A stretch of DNA of 64,000 nucleotides from Alphaproteobacteria bacterium (GCA_022819905.1 JAJEGJ010000005.1:28240-92239), one strand, 5' to 3'. Positions 1 to 10,344 are shown, counted from the first letter of the stretch. Made by a program: numbers and translations. The notes: generated from the letters alone by a model not told the origin.

Positions 1-429
1 CCGGTGCTGCTCCGCGCCGGCGGCATCACCGTTGAAGAGCTGGAAGCGGCGATCGGCCCCGTGGACGAGGCGGGCGCCGACGAGCCCGCCCGCGCGCCCG
101 GCATGCTTCGGCAGCACTACGCGCCCCGGACGCCGCTCAGGCTCGACGCCGATGATCCGCTCCCGGACGAGGTGTACCTGGGCTTCGGCGCCGCATCGGG
201 CGCCACCTGCAACCTCAGCCCGACCGGCGATCTCAAAGAGGCGGCGCGGAACCTGTTCGTGATGTTGCGCCAGCTGGACGGCGCCGGCGCCCGGCGCATC
301 GCGGTCGCACCGATTCCCGATCATCACCTGGGCAAGGCGATCAACGACCGGCTGCGGCGGGCGGTGCGCGGCGCCGCCATTCCAGACGGGCCGGGCCCCG
401 GTCAGACGGTGTGCGAGAGGCCTTCCTGA
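1..429 (+). CDS. L-threonylcarbamoyladenylate synthase Sua5/TsaC, C-terminal part
   Basis: Only the last ~142 residues are in the window; the catalytic YrdC-like domain lies upstream of base 1. The visible part has the linker signature of long Sua5 proteins (APGM followed by HYAP.TPL), then the small C-terminal Sua5 domain ending in a helix with LGKAINDRLRRA. The full enzyme makes threonylcarbamoyl-AMP from threonine, bicarbonate and ATP for the t6A modification of ANN-decoding tRNAs. The gene is convergent with dnaE, and the two stops overlap by 28 bp. Family assignment is confident; the N-terminus is unseen. Confidence 0.88.
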   Translation, partial: PVLLRAGGITVEELEAAIGPVDEAGADEPARAPGMLRQHYAPRTPLRLDADDPLPDEVYLGFGAASGATCNLSPTGDLKEAARNLFVMLRQLDGAGARRIAVAPIPDHHLGKAINDRLRRAVRGAAIPDGPGPGQTVCERPS

Positions 430-3400
430 TCGGGCAGTACCTCGACACCGGTGACGCCCGCGAGCCGCTCGACGGCCAGCCGGAGGCTCCGGCCCAAGCG
501 TACGCTGACGCCGAGATTCATGTCCGCCTCCAGGTCCCCGTCCAGCGGAAACACCACCTCCACCCGCCCGTTGCCGGGCCGCGCGGTCTCGAGCAGGTCG
601 AACAGTGCCGCGATGTCGAACGTGTCGTCGGCCCAGACCTTCCATCCCGGCGGGAGCTCGTGTTCGAGGCCGCCGTCCTCGAGCAGGGCGAAGTCGTGCG
701 CGATCAGGCTGTCGGCCCGCGATGAATCCGCCTCCCGGGTGACCTCGACCAGCAGCAACGTCCCCTCCCGGAGGACGTCCCGGTACCGGACGAGGGTCTC
801 GGGGAAGACCATGACCTCTTCGGCGCCGGTCGCATCGGAGAGCCGCACGCGCGCGAACCTTCGCTTCTGCTGCGAGACGCGCTCCTTGACCTGGGCGACG
901 ACCCCGGCCACCCGGAATGCCGTACCCGCCTCCTGCTTGCCCGCCTCCCGCAGGGGAACCGCATGCATCGCGGCGAGCTGCTGGGCGTGCTGCTCCAGCG
1001 GATGGCCCGAGCCGTAGAAGCCGAGCACGGCGAACTCGCGGGCAAGCATCTCGGAGCGATCCCAGGCCTCGGCCTCGGGCAGCACCCACAACTCCTGCGC
1101 CGACGCCTCGTCGCCAAACAGGCTTGACTGCGACAGACGTTCCTCGGTCGCCGCCTCCTGCCCGCAACGGGCCGCCATCTGGGCGGCGGCATGGGCCACC
1201 GCGCGGGCCCGGTCCAGCGCCAGGCCGGCGAGGAGACCGTCGAGCGCTCCCCCTTCGGCCAGATTCTCGAAGTGCTCCTTGTTGAGCTCGGCCTTCCGTG
1301 ACCGGCGGGCCAGGTCCCAGAGATCGGTGAACCGACCCGCCCGGTCCCGCTCGTTCACGACCACGTCCATGGCGGCATTGCCGACCCCGCGGAGCGTGCC
1401 CAGGCCGCAGCGCACGGCCAGCTGAGTCCCGTTCATCGCCTCAACCGTGAATTCCGTCCGGGACCGGTTGATGTCGGGCGGCAGCAGGCTGATCCCGCGG
1501 CTCGTGATCTCGTCGTGGAACAGGTTGAGCTTGTCACGATTGCCGGATTCGATCGTCATCATCGCAGCGAAGAAGTCGGCCGGATGGTGCGCCTTGAGAT
1601 AGGCCGTGCGGTAGCTGATCAGCGCGTACGCGACCGCGTGGCTCTTGTTGAACCCGTACCCGGCGAACTTCTCGAGATCGGCAAAGATGTCGACCGCCAC
1701 CTCGCGGGGCACCTGGTTCCGCACGGAGCGGTCCACGAAATCGGCCTCGAGCGCCTGCATTTCCGACTTGATCTTCTTGCCCATGGCGCGCCGCAGGATG
1801 TCGGCCTCGCCCAGGGAGAAGCCGGCGAGCACCTGGGCGGTCTCCATGACCTGCTCCTGGTAGACCCAGATGCCCGAGGTCTCCTCCAGGATGTCCCGCA
1901 GCTTCTCGTGCGGGTAGGCGATCGCTTCCCGCCCGCGCCGCCGCTCGATGAAGCTCGGAATGTTGTCCATGGGACCCGGCCGGTACAGCGCCAGGATCGC
2001 CACCAGATCCTCGATCCGGTTGGGCTGCAGGCGCCGCAGCACCTCGCGCATCATCGGGCTCTCCAGCTGGAAGATCCCGCCCGTCTCGCCGCTCGTGAGC
2101 AGCGCGTAGGTCGCCTCGTCGTCGAGCGGCAGCGCCTCGAGGTCGAGCTCGGTGCCGCGCTCCCTGAGCAGGCGGACGGCGAGGTCCATCGACGTCAGGG
2201 TCTTCAGGCCGAGGAAGTCGAACTTCACGAGCCCGGCCTGCTCGACGCGCTTCATGTCGTACTGGGTAGCCGCGATCTCGGAGCGCGGATCACGGTACAG
2301 CGGCACCAGTTCCTCGATCGGCCGGTCGCCGATCACCAGGCCCGCGGCGTGCGTCGACACGTTGCGGTTGAGGCCCTCCAGCGCGAGCGCGATCTCGAAC
2401 AGCCGCTCGACGTCGCCGTCGGTCGCCCGCGCCTCCTGCAGTCCCGGCTCGGACTGCAGCGCCTCGCTCAGGCTGATCGGATTGGCGGGATTCTCCGGCA
2501 CCTGTTTGGCGAGTTCGTCGACCTTGCTGTACGAGAGCCCGAGGGTCCGGCCCACGTCGCGAACCACCGCCCGCGCCTTGAGCGAACCGAAGGTGATGAT
2601 CTGGGCGACGCGGTCGTCCCCGTACAGCTCCCGCACGTGGGCGATGACTTCCTCGCGGCGCTGCTGGCAGAAATCCAGGTCGAAGTCGGGCATGGAGACC
2701 CGCTCCGGATTGAGGAAGCGCTCGAATAGCAGGCCGAACCGAAGCGGATCCACGTCGGTGATCCCGAGCGCCCACGCGACCACGGAACCGGCGCCCGAGC
2801 CGCGGCCCGGCCCGACCGGGATCCCCTGCTCCCGGGACCAGTTCATGACCTCGCCCACGATCAGGAAGTACCCGTCGTAGCCGGTCTCGCGGATGATCTC
2901 GAGCTCGCGCTGCAGCCGGTCCGCGTAGCGTTCCCCCTGTTCCCGGCGCTCGCCTTCCGTCATCCCCGTCGTGAACACGTGCCGGTCGAGCCGCTCCGCA
3001 AGTCCCCGCTCCGCCCGTTCCGCCAGCACCTCGGCATCGGACCGGCCGCCGGTGTCCGGAACCCGGGGCAGGATCGGCGTTCGCGCCGTCAGCACGTGCG
3101 AGCAGCGCCGCGCGATGACCGCCGTATTGGCCAGAGCCTCGGGCAGGTCCGCGAACAGCTCCGTCATCGCCGCCTGGGACCGGAAGCAATGGTTCGGCGT
3201 GAGCTGGACGCGCCGGTCGTCGAGGATGGTGGTCGAATCCCGGATGCAGAGCAGACACTCGTGTGCGGCGTGCATCTCCGGGCCGGAGAAATAGACGTCG
3301 TTGGTGGCCACGATCGGGATGTCGCGCGCGTGGGCGAGGCGCAGGAATTCCGGCTCCAGGGCGGCGTCGGCGTCCGTGCCGTGTCGATGCAGCTCCATGT

Positions 3401-3920
3401 ACAGCCGATCCGCAAACACCGACTGCAGGCGCTCAAGCAGGGCGTCGGCGGATTCCGACTTGCCGGCCGCCAGCAGCTGTCCGAGGGGGCCCGGCGCCGC
3501 ACCGGTCAGCGCGATCACGCCGTCGGCGTGGTCGGTCAGGTGCCCCAGGGTCACGACCGGCGCCCCCGGGCTGCCTCCCTCCAGGTACATCTGCGAGACC
3601 AGCCGCTTGAGGCCGTGCCAACCGGTCTCGGTGGCCGCAAGCAGCAGGATCGGTGCGCGCGGCCATTGCAGCGAATTCGCGAGTTGGCCGTCCTCGTCCG
3701 GGGCGAGTTCGACCAGCGTGCCGGGGATGGGCTGAATCCCGGCCCGGCTTGCTGCGAGCGCGAACTCGAGCGCGCCGAACAGGTTGGCATGGTCCGTGAG
3801 GGCCAGCGCCGGCATCGCATCGCCGGCGGCGAGCTTCACGAGATCGGGGATCTGGATGGCCCCTTCGGCCAGCGAGTAGGCTGACCGGGCCCTGAGATGG
3901 ACGAACGGCGCGGCGCTCAT
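402..3920 (-). CDS. dnaE: DNA polymerase III subunit alpha
   Basis: Replicative polymerase subunit of 1172 residues, a normal length for DnaE1. The N-terminus (FVHLRARSAYSLAEG, then ALTDHANLFG) is the PHP domain. The palm carries PDFDLDF near the middle, with the polymerase acidic residues, followed by the GxFQLES and finger motifs (YGFNKSHA). The C-terminal part has the OB fold (FRVAGVVAQVKER). The same frame stays open upstream to 4616, but that stretch only shadows lolD. The real start is the ATG at 3920, which overlaps the lolD stop as ATGA, so the two are probably translationally coupled. It is the last gene of the leftward proS-lolC-lolD-dnaE operon. Confidence 0.96.
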   Translation of the reverse strand: MSAAPFVHLRARSAYSLAEGAIQIPDLVKLAAGDAMPALALTDHANLFGALEFALAASRAGIQPIPGTLVELAPDEDGQLANSLQWPRAPILLLAATETGWHGLKRLVSQMYLEGGSPGAPVVTLGHLTDHADGVIALTGAAPGPLGQLLAAGKSESADALLERLQSVFADRLYMELHRHGTDADAALEPEFLRLAHARDIPIVATNDVYFSGPEMHAAHECLLCIRDSTTILDDRRVQLTPNHCFRSQAAMTELFADLPEALANTAVIARRCSHVLTARTPILPRVPDTGGRSDAEVLAERAERGLAERLDRHVFTTGMTEGERREQGERYADRLQRELEIIRETGYDGYFLIVGEVMNWSREQGIPVGPGRGSGAGSVVAWALGITDVDPLRFGLLFERFLNPERVSMPDFDLDFCQQRREEVIAHVRELYGDDRVAQIITFGSLKARAVVRDVGRTLGLSYSKVDELAKQVPENPANPISLSEALQSEPGLQEARATDGDVERLFEIALALEGLNRNVSTHAAGLVIGDRPIEELVPLYRDPRSEIAATQYDMKRVEQAGLVKFDFLGLKTLTSMDLAVRLLRERGTELDLEALPLDDEATYALLTSGETGGIFQLESPMMREVLRRLQPNRIEDLVAILALYRPGPMDNIPSFIERRRGREAIAYPHEKLRDILEETSGIWVYQEQVMETAQVLAGFSLGEADILRRAMGKKIKSEMQALEADFVDRSVRNQVPREVAVDIFADLEKFAGYGFNKSHAVAYALISYRTAYLKAHHPADFFAAMMTIESGNRDKLNLFHDEITSRGISLLPPDINRSRTEFTVEAMNGTQLAVRCGLGTLRGVGNAAMDVVVNERDRAGRFTDLWDLARRSRKAELNKEHFENLAEGGALDGLLAGLALDRARAVAHAAAQMAARCGQEAATEERLSQSSLFGDEASAQELWVLPEAEAWDRSEMLAREFAVLGFYGSGHPLEQHAQQLAAMHAVPLREAGKQEAGTAFRVAGVVAQVKERVSQQKRRFARVRLSDATGAEEVMVFPETLVRYRDVLREGTLLLVEVTREADSSRADSLIAHDFALLEDGGLEHELPPGWKVWADDTFDIAALFDLLETARPGNGRVEVVFPLDGDLEADMNLGVSVRLGRSLRLAVERLAGVTGVEVLPDQEGLSHTV

Positions 3921-4660
3921 GACGGCCCCTCGACCGGGTCCGGCGCGCCCGCGGCCGGCGAGACCAGCGGCCCCTCGGGCGGCCATGGATGCAGGTGCCC
4001 CGATTCCAGGCGCACGCCGCGGTGCATCCGGCGCGCCACCTCGGGATTGTGGGTCGCCAGCAGGGCCGCCAGGCCGGTGGCCCGGACAAGCTCGACCAGC
4101 ATGTCGGTGACGTCCGCGGCAGTCCCGGTATCGAGGTTGCCGGTCGGCTCGTCCGCGAGCAGGAGCTTCGGCCGGTTGGCGATCGCACGGGCGATCGCCA
4201 CCCGTTGCTGTTCGCCGCCTGACAGTGCTGCCGGCCGGTGGGAGCCGCGCGCGGCGAGCCCCACGCGATCCAGCAGCTCCGTAGCACGCCCCCGCGCGGC
4301 CCGCGGGTCGTGCCCGGCCAGCCGCAGCGGCACCATGATGTTCTCGAGCGCCGAGAACTCGGGCATCAGGTGGTGGTTCTGGTACACGAAGCCGAGGTGG
4401 GTCCGGCGCAGGCGCGTCCGCGTGCCGTCGCGCCCGGCCCGTACCACCTGTCCAGCGAGCGCCACTTCCCCGGCGCTCGGGGTCTCCAGCAGCCCAGCGA
4501 TGTGTAGGAGCGTCGACTTGCCGGCGCCGCTCGGGCCGACCAGCGCAACGGTCTCCCCGGCTTCCAGGACGAGGTCCACGTCGGCGAGCACCGGCACCTC
4601 GGCGCGCCCCTGCCAATACGAATGCGACACTTGGCTGAGCCTCAGCACCGGCTCAGCCAT
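3917..4660 (-). CDS. lolD: Lipoprotein-releasing ABC transporter ATP-binding protein LolD
   Basis: ATPase of the LolCDE complex, which extracts lipoproteins from the inner membrane and passes them to LolA. All ABC motifs are present in 247 residues: Walker A GPSGAGKST, Q-loop YQNHHLMPEF, signature LSGGEQQRVAIARA, Walker B LLLADEPTGNLD, and the H-loop LATHN. It overlaps lolC by 8 bp and dnaE by 3 bp, so the genes are tightly coupled. The C-terminus is Pro-rich and ends just past the dnaE start codon. Confidence 0.95.
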   Translation of the reverse strand: MAEPVLRLSQVSHSYWQGRAEVPVLADVDLVLEAGETVALVGPSGAGKSTLLHIAGLLETPSAGEVALAGQVVRAGRDGTRTRLRRTHLGFVYQNHHLMPEFSALENIMVPLRLAGHDPRAARGRATELLDRVGLAARGSHRPAALSGGEQQRVAIARAIANRPKLLLADEPTGNLDTGTAADVTDMLVELVRATGLAALLATHNPEVARRMHRGVRLESGHLHPWPPEGPLVSPAAGAPDPVEGPS

Positions 4661-5903
4661 ACCGGAGCACCTCCGCCGGGTCGATCCGCGAGGCCCGCCA
4701 GGCCGGGTAGATCGTCGCCACGAGCGCCAGCGCCAGCGCGAACGCCAGGACGCCGATCACCTGCAGGGGCTGCACTTCGGCGGGCAGCTGCGAGAGGAAG
4801 TAGATCTCGGCGGCAAACAGGTCGACGCCCGCGATGCTCTCGAGAAACCGCCGCATGGCCTCCACGTTGGTGGCGAAGGCGAGGCCCAGCACGAACCCGA
4901 GGAGGGTCCCGACGACCCCGACCGAGCCCCCGGTAAACACGAAGATCCGCAGCACCGAGGGCCGCGTGGCCCCCATGGTGCGCATGATGGCGATGCCCTT
5001 TTCCTTGTCGCGGACCAGCATGATCATGCTGGAGACCACGTTGAACGCAGCCACAAGGATGATCAGGGTGAGGATCAGGAACATCACGTTCCGTTCCACC
5101 TTGAGGGCGTTGAAGAACTGCCGGTTGAGGCTCGGCCACGCGGAAGTGCGGGCCCGGCCGTCAAACGTCTCCGCAAGCCCCGTACTCACCTGCTCGGCCG
5201 AATCCGGATCATCGAGCACGACCTGAATCTTGGTCGCTTCCTCTCCGGCCCGGAAGAAGATGAGGGCATCGTTCAGCGGCAGGTAGACGAGGCCGGAGTC
5301 GTACTCGTACATGCCGATCTCGAAGAGGGCGGCAATGGTGTACGTCCGGACCCGCGGAATCGTGCCGACGACGGTGACGTCGCCGTCCGGGTGCAGCAGC
5401 GTCAGGGCGTCGCCGGCCCCGACCCCCAGCTGCCGGGCCAGGCGGGAGCCGATGACGGCGCCGCCCTCCGTCGCAAACGTGTCCAGTGAGCCGCCCGTGA
5501 TCGCGTCAGCCACGAGCGTCCGCCGGCGAAGATCGTCGGGACGGATGCCGCGGACCAGCGTTCCGGTGGCGTTCCCGGTCGCGGTGGCGAGCGCCTGGCC
5601 CTCGGTCTCGGCAAAGACGTCCAGCACGTTCGGGAGACCGCGCAGCTCGCTCTCCAGCCCCTCCACGTCCGAGAGCGTGTCGGCGCCGGGGGGCGGATGC
5701 AGGACCACGTGGCCGTTCACGCCGACGATCCGGTTCACGAGCTGCGTGTGGAAGCCGTTCATCACCGACATCACGATGATCAGGGTGGCCACCCCCAGCG
5801 CGATGCCGATCAGCGAGAATCCGGCGACGACGGAGATGAACCCTTCAACCCGGCGTGCCCGCAGGTAGCGGCGGGCAATCCACAGTTCAAGTCCGAGGTT
5901 CAC
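4653..5903 (-). CDS. lolC: Lipoprotein-releasing ABC transporter permease LolC/E
   Basis: Inner-membrane permease of 416 residues with the LolC/LolE layout. One N-terminal membrane helix ([20 protein letters not shown]) is followed by MSVMNGF, a large periplasmic MacB-like domain (about 45-260), and three C-terminal helices of the FtsX type. The [15 protein letters not shown] coupling loop is typical. The start is GTG at 5903, overlapping the proS stop as GTGA. A single LolC/E gene is usual in this neighbourhood, and it probably works as a homodimer with LolD. Confidence 0.94.
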   Translation of the reverse strand: MNLGLELWIARRYLRARRVEGFISVVAGFSLIGIALGVATLIIVMSVMNGFHTQLVNRIVGVNGHVVLHPPPGADTLSDVEGLESELRGLPNVLDVFAETEGQALATATGNATGTLVRGIRPDDLRRRTLVADAITGGSLDTFATEGGAVIGSRLARQLGVGAGDALTLLHPDGDVTVVGTIPRVRTYTIAALFEIGMYEYDSGLVYLPLNDALIFFRAGEEATKIQVVLDDPDSAEQVSTGLAETFDGRARTSAWPSLNRQFFNALKVERNVMFLILTLIILVAAFNVVSSMIMLVRDKEKGIAIMRTMGATRPSVLRIFVFTGGSVGVVGTLLGFVLGLAFATNVEAMRRFLESIAGVDLFAAEIYFLSQLPAEVQPLQVIGVLAFALALALVATIYPAWRASRIDPAEVLRYG

Positions 5904-7222
5904 GCGCCCTGGATGCGCTGGAGCGCGTCTTCGGGCGAGACCTCCGCGCTCTCGCCCGTCGCGCGGGCGCGGAGCTCGACGACACCCTGCGCGACGCCGC
6001 GCGGGCCCACCACCACCTGCCAGGGGAAGCCGAGCAGATCGAGATCGGCGAGCTTCGTGCCGGCCCGTTCGTCGCGGTCGTCATAGAGAACCTCGACGCC
6101 GGCGCCCGTCAGCGAGTCGTACATCGCGGCCGCGCACTCCGCGCAGGCCGGGTCGTTCTGCCGGAGATTGGCCAGACCGACCTGGAACGGCGCGACCGAG
6201 GCCGGCCACAGGATGCCGCGGTCATCGTGGCCCGCCTCGATGATGGCGCCGACCAGGCGGGATACCCCGATACCGTACGAGCCCATCTCCACCGGGACCC
6301 GCGAACCGTCCGGCAGGTCGACCACCACGCCGAGCTTTTCCGAGTACTTGGTCCCGAAATAGAACACGTGGCCGACCTCGATCCCGCGCGCCTCGACCCG
6401 CCGCTCTTCGGGAACTTCCCGTTCGAACCGTTCGGGCTCGTGCATGTCGTCGGTGGCGGCATAGGGTCCGGTCCACTGGTCGACAATCCGCTGCAGTTCC
6501 TCGGGATCGTCGTACACGGGACCCGGAACCGGGTGGTCCAGGATGCCGCGGTCGCAAAACACGCCGCTTTCCCCCGTGTCGGCCAGGATCACGAACTCGT
6601 GGCTCATGTCGCCCCCGATCGGACCGGACTCCGCGCGGACGGGTATCGAGGTGAGACCCAACGCCTGAAAGGTGCGGAGGTAGGCCAGGAACATCCGGTG
6701 GTACGACAGGCGGGACGCGGCCGCGTCCACGTCGAACGAATAGTTGTCCTTCATCAGGAATTCCCGACCGCGCATGACCCCGAAACGGGGCCGCAGCTCG
6801 TCCCGGAACTTCCATTGGATGTGGTACAGATTCTTCGGGAGGTCCCGGTAACTCTTGAGGAATTCGGCGGCAATCTCGCAGATCTGCTCTTCGTTGGTCG
6901 GCCCGTACAGCATCTCCCGTTCGTGGCGATCGGTAATCCGGAGCATCTCCAAGCCATAGTCTTCGTAACGGCCGGACGCCTTCCAGAGGTCCGCCGCCTG
7001 GATCGTCGGCATCAAGACCTCGACGGCGCCCGCGGCGTTCTGCTCGGCCCGGACGATGTCCTCGATCTTCTTGAGCACCCGAAACCCCATCGGCAGCCAG
7101 CTGTAGATCCCGGCGCTCGCCTGCCGCACCAGCCCGGCACGCAGCATCAGCCGATGCGACACGATCTGTGCCTCCGCCGGATCGTCTTTCTGGGTAGGAA
7201 CTGGAAATCGTGTTCGCAACAT
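5900..7222 (-). CDS. proS: Prolyl-tRNA synthetase, short alphaproteobacterial type
   Basis: Class II aminoacyl-tRNA synthetase charging tRNA-Pro. It is about 440 residues and lacks the editing (INS) domain found in the ~570-residue E. coli form, as usual in alphaproteobacteria. Visible features are [15 protein letters not shown] and [13 protein letters not shown] at the N-terminus, motif 2 around [20 protein letters not shown], a glycine-rich motif 3 ([11 protein letters not shown]) and a C-terminal anticodon-binding domain. I place the start at the ATG at 7222 because the eight residues encoded upstream (from 7246) have no counterpart in the family. It heads the leftward operon; lolC follows with a 4-bp overlap. 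Confidence 0.94.
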   Translation of the reverse strand: MLRTRFPVPTQKDDPAEAQIVSHRLMLRAGLVRQASAGIYSWLPMGFRVLKKIEDIVRAEQNAAGAVEVLMPTIQAADLWKASGRYEDYGLEMLRITDRHEREMLYGPTNEEQICEIAAEFLKSYRDLPKNLYHIQWKFRDELRPRFGVMRGREFLMKDNYSFDVDAAASRLSYHRMFLAYLRTFQALGLTSIPVRAESGPIGGDMSHEFVILADTGESGVFCDRGILDHPVPGPVYDDPEELQRIVDQWTGPYAATDDMHEPERFEREVPEERRVEARGIEVGHVFYFGTKYSEKLGVVVDLPDGSRVPVEMGSYGIGVSRLVGAIIEAGHDDRGILWPASVAPFQVGLANLRQNDPACAECAAAMYDSLTGAGVEVLYDDRDERAGTKLADLDLLGFPWQVVVGPRGVAQGVVELRARATGESAEVSPEDALQRIQGA

Positions 7223-7601
7223 GGCCGGGGATCTCAATCGGGACAAACTGGAAGCGGTATCGCAGAGCTGACAGCAGCGGGTTCTAGTAGGAGCGCTGGC
7301 CCGCCCCCTTCTGCTTTGCTGGACGGCGGCACGGCGGGACCGGCGCTACGCCGTCTGCCGATCATAGCCGCGACCCGGGCCATTCCGGAATCGACACGGC
7401 GTCGCTTTGTGCCGCGGGAATCGGCCAAAGCGGGCCTGCCAATGACTGTGAACTCGACCCGAGTCGCCGGTCGCCGCATCCGCCCTCGCCTGGCACGACC
7501 GCGGTGGAACTGGGGGAGCAGGAGAGGCGCCGCGGGCTCACCGGCTTGAAGAGCGGCGCGGTATACGGAGCAGGTTCTTTGGCCGCCGTCCCCGCCCGTC
7601 C
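7223..7601. other. Intergenic region between proS and the deoxyribosyltransferase gene
   Basis: About 380 bp upstream of proS and downstream of the next leftward gene. It must contain the proS operon promoter, but I cannot point to convincing -35/-10 boxes. Reading frames here (including one on the minus strand from 7743) show no recognisable domain and look like by-products of high GC. Confidence 0.5.
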
Positions 7602-8075
7602 CTATCCGCGCAGCCATCGTGCCAGAGCCTTGTTGGGATCCCCGACCTCCTCGACATCGCTGTACCAGTGGGCCTCCCAACCGGTCTCCGGGAGGCCGGT
7701 AAATACCATGAGGTTCAGCGGATAGGTTTCGCTGTCCGTGCATCGTCGGAAGTCATCACGGAACAGGAATACCGGCTTCTCCCAGGCCACTGCCATCCCT
7801 AATTCGACCATGACGCCCTCGTCCGGCGGGCAGCCGTTGACCACTGCGAACATGCCGTCCGCCTCACGCACGTCCCGGAGGTCAGCCTGTCCAATGCGGT
7901 ACGCCCAGCCGGGAACGGTGCGGTCGATCACATTGTTTCGGGCGAAGGGTTCCCAGACCTCGGCGCCGGCCGCCTCCAGGGCAGCCGCCAGCGTCTTGAG
8001 CGGACCGTCCCGCTGCTGCGCCGAGAATCCGTACGGGTTCGCCAAGTACAGGGTTTTCCTTGATGCCATGGTCAT
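7602..8075 (-). CDS. Nucleoside 2-deoxyribosyltransferase family protein
   Basis: Protein of 157 residues matching the nucleoside 2-deoxyribosyltransferase fold. The N-terminal LYLANPYGFS is the substrate-loop pattern of this family, an internal segment contains ADLRDVREADGMFAVVNG, and GVMVELGMAVAWEKPV holds the catalytic Glu. These enzymes exchange bases between deoxynucleosides or hydrolyse modified nucleotides during salvage. The ATG at 8075 is preceded by a purine-rich GGAACGAGG, and a second ATG lies two codons in. It is monocistronic, divergent from the isocitrate-lyase-like gene. The exact substrate cannot be read from the sequence. Confidence 0.85.
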   Translation of the reverse strand: MTMASRKTLYLANPYGFSAQQRDGPLKTLAAALEAAGAEVWEPFARNNVIDRTVPGWAYRIGQADLRDVREADGMFAVVNGCPPDEGVMVELGMAVAWEKPVFLFRDDFRRCTDSETYPLNLMVFTGLPETGWEAHWYSDVEEVGDPNKALARWLRG

Positions 8076-8440
8076 GGCCCAGCCTCGTTCCTTCAGACCT
8101 GCGAGGACGACTGCATCGCCATTTCAGTGGAGTCTCGACAGTCGAGTCGCATCGTAACGCCCGGCCATTGTCTGTTCAGGCAGATTTCCAGCACGGTGAT
8201 GGATCTGATGGTTCCTTGATGTAAGCACATGATTCCACGATAGGACGTTCGGCCGCTTCCCAGTGAGATCATCCTGTCAGCAAGGCTAGGGCATACGGAT
8301 CCGACCTTCGTAGATTCTCTGCTTGGCCGAGGATCGTGCTCGTCAAGTAGAACGGGGCCTTTTCGACGAGTTTTCCGGATGCATATGCGGGATGTCACGA
8401 GCAATCGCCATAATGAACTGAGAACATTCCTCCTGCGGTG
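8076..8440. other. Divergent promoter region, deoxyribosyltransferase / isocitrate-lyase-like operon
   Basis: About 365 bp between two divergent genes, so it should carry promoters for both. It is less GC-rich than the flanking genes. I see no clear operator palindrome or sigma-70 pair. A long minus-strand frame (8093-9235) crosses it but is the antisense shadow of the downstream gene. Confidence 0.5.
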
Positions 8441-9328
8441 ATGGACAGAGACTCCCCGATGACCCCCGCCCAACAGCTCTCCGCGCTGATCGCCGCCCCC
8501 GGATGCACCCTGGTTCCAGGAGCCTATGACGCCTGGACAGCACGACTCGTGGCACAGGCCGGCTTCGGTGCCTGCTACATGACGGGCTTCGGCGTGTCCG
8601 GGGCGTTTCTCGGCGCCCCGGACATCGGCCTCATGACGGCGACACAGATGGCGGACAACGCCGCCCGCATGGCCGATGCGGCGGGGATCCCGATTGTCGC
8701 CGACGGCGATACCGGGTACGGGAACGTCCTCAACGTTCGCCACACGGTGGCCGCCTATCGCCGGGCCGGCGTGGCCGCGATCCAGCTGGAGGACCAGGAT
8801 TTCCCCAAACGTTGCGGACACATGGCCGGGAAGCAGGTCATCGCCGCCGCAGAGATGGTCGCCAAGATCAAGACCGCCAAGGACACCGCCGGCGACGCGG
8901 TTCTCGTCATTGCCCGCACGGACTCGCGGTCCACGCATGGACTGGACGAAGCCATCGCCCGGGGGCTGAGCTTTCGCGATGCAGGTGCCGACGTCGTGTT
9001 CGTCGAGGCCCCCGTCGACCGGGACGAGATGCACGCCATCTGCCGGCGCGTCACTGGCGTGCCGCTGCTGGCCAACATCGTCGAGGGCGGCAAGACCCCC
9101 TACCTCGATGCCGACACCCTGGCCAGCATCGGATACCAGCTGGCGATCTACCCGCTGAGCCTGCTCATCACGGCCACGCGCGCCATGCGGGCGACACTTG
9201 GCGACCTGCGCACCCGGGGCAAGGCGCCGGACCACCTGCAGGGAGGGTTTGACGACATGTGCGAGACCGCCGGTTTGGAGGCCTACATGCGCTACGCAGA
9301 ACGCCAGGAAACGGGAGCGCCTTCATGA
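8441..9328 (+). CDS. Isocitrate lyase / PEP mutase superfamily protein
   Basis: TIM-barrel C-C lyase or phosphomutase-like enzyme of ~295 residues. It has the superfamily loop as KRCGH (classically K-K-C-G-H, with the catalytic Cys), an acidic Mg site DGDTGYG, QLEDQ, ARTD, and EGGKTP near the C-terminus. Relatives include 2-methylisocitrate lyase (PrpB), oxaloacetate decarboxylase-like proteins and carboxyvinyl-carboxyphosphonate phosphorylmutase; I cannot choose between them. The start is uncertain: GTG 8438, ATG 8441 and ATG 8459 are all in frame. Its stop overlaps the dctP start (ATGA), so it is translationally coupled to a TRAP transporter. This suggests that the imported acid is its substrate or product. 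Confidence 0.85.
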   Translation: MDRDSPMTPAQQLSALIAAPGCTLVPGAYDAWTARLVAQAGFGACYMTGFGVSGAFLGAPDIGLMTATQMADNAARMADAAGIPIVADGDTGYGNVLNVRHTVAAYRRAGVAAIQLEDQDFPKRCGHMAGKQVIAAAEMVAKIKTAKDTAGDAVLVIARTDSRSTHGLDEAIARGLSFRDAGADVVFVEAPVDRDEMHAICRRVTGVPLLANIVEGGKTPYLDADTLASIGYQLAIYPLSLLITATRAMRATLGDLRTRGKAPDHLQGGFDDMCETAGLEAYMRYAERQETGAPS

Positions 9329-10344
9329 CCCGGACGGCGCGCTGGCTGACGTTGGCCGCGACGGCCTTCCTGGCCGTAGGTTTGTCCCACGGGTCCGCCG
9401 CAGCCGAGACCAAGCTGCGGATCACCACGCAGCTTCCGCTGACCACGCCGCTCGGCCAGAACCTCGTCCGGTTCAAGGAACTCGTCGAGGCAGAATCGGA
9501 CGGCGAGCTGGTGGTGGAGATTTACCCGGCGGCCCAGCTCTTCACCGACAAGGAGGTTCCGGGAGCCGTCGCCTCGGGCCAGATCGAGATGGGATCGTCG
9601 TCGCTCGCCCGGTTTGCCGGCACCATCCCGGCCGTCGACATCTTCAACGTGCCGTTCCTGCTGGACACACCGGAACTCATCCGGGCGGCCACCGAGCCGG
9701 ATTCTCCGGTACGCGGTCCGCTTGACGCCGCGATGACCTCGAAGGGCGCCCGCCCGCTGTGGTGGCAGCCGTACGGACTGTCGGTCCTGATGACGCGCGA
9801 CACGGTGGTGCGGCGACCCGAGGACCTCAAGGGCCTCAAGGTGCGCACGTTCGGCAAGGCGCTCGAGCAATTCGTGAACCACGTCGGCGGCGCGGCCACG
9901 AACATCGGCGGATCGCGGCAATACTTGGCCTACGAACGCGGCACTGTCGACGGTGGCATGACCGGCATGCAAAGCGTCAGCGAGCGGAAGCTGTATCAGG
10001 TCATGAATCACCTGACCGTCACGAATCACAGCAACATCGAGTTCATCGTGCTTATCAACGAGCGGGTCTGGCAGCGACTGGAGCCCGCCCTCCAGGCCAT
10101 CATCAGCCAGGCCGCACGGACGGTGGAAATCGAGATGCGCGACGCGCTGGCCGAGCTGGAGGCCGAGGCGTACGCCGTGGCGGAAGCCAACGGGATGAGC
10201 ATCCATCGCCTCAGCGCAGCCGACGTCGCGGCCTGGCAGGACGCCACCCGCGGCCTCAAGGAGCTCTATCAAACGGCAGCGGGGTCTCTCGGTGAGCAGC
10301 TGGTGGCTGCCGCCGAGGCGCTCCGCGCCGCCAGCACGCCCTGA
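9325..10344 (+). CDS. dctP: TRAP transporter solute-binding protein, DctP family
   Basis: Periplasmic binding protein of 339 residues. Signal peptide: TRTARW, then a hydrophobic stretch (LTLAATAFLAVGL), with likely cleavage after SAAA at about residue 26. The mature part has DctP hallmarks: YPAAQLFTDKEV, an LKGLKVRT segment carrying the carboxylate-binding Arg, and a C-terminal NERVW...LEPALQ helix. It captures an organic acid, typically a dicarboxylate, and delivers it to DctQM. The ATG at 9325 overlaps the preceding stop. The ligand is not determined by sequence alone. Confidence 0.93.
   Translation: MTRTARWLTLAATAFLAVGLSHGSAAAETKLRITTQLPLTTPLGQNLVRFKELVEAESDGELVVEIYPAAQLFTDKEVPGAVASGQIEMGSSSLARFAGTIPAVDIFNVPFLLDTPELIRAATEPDSPVRGPLDAAMTSKGARPLWWQPYGLSVLMTRDTVVRRPEDLKGLKVRTFGKALEQFVNHVGGAATNIGGSRQYLAYERGTVDGGMTGMQSVSERKLYQVMNHLTVTNHSNIEFIVLINERVWQRLEPALQAIISQAARTVEIEMRDALAELEAEAYAVAEANGMSIHRLSAADVAAWQDATRGLKELYQTAAGSLGEQLVAAAEALRAASTP

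Noticed and set aside
1515..2729. Plus-strand frame of 404 codons inside dnaE
   Set aside because: Antisense shadow of the DnaE polymerase domain; composition typical of high-GC complement reading.
5855..7549. Plus-strand frame of 564 codons across proS
   Set aside because: Antisense to proS, with no recognisable domain, and it continues into intergenic DNA.
8093..9235. Long minus-strand frame of 380 codons
   Set aside because: It is the exact antisense of the isocitrate-lyase-like gene, rich in Arg/Gly/Asp, and has no domain.
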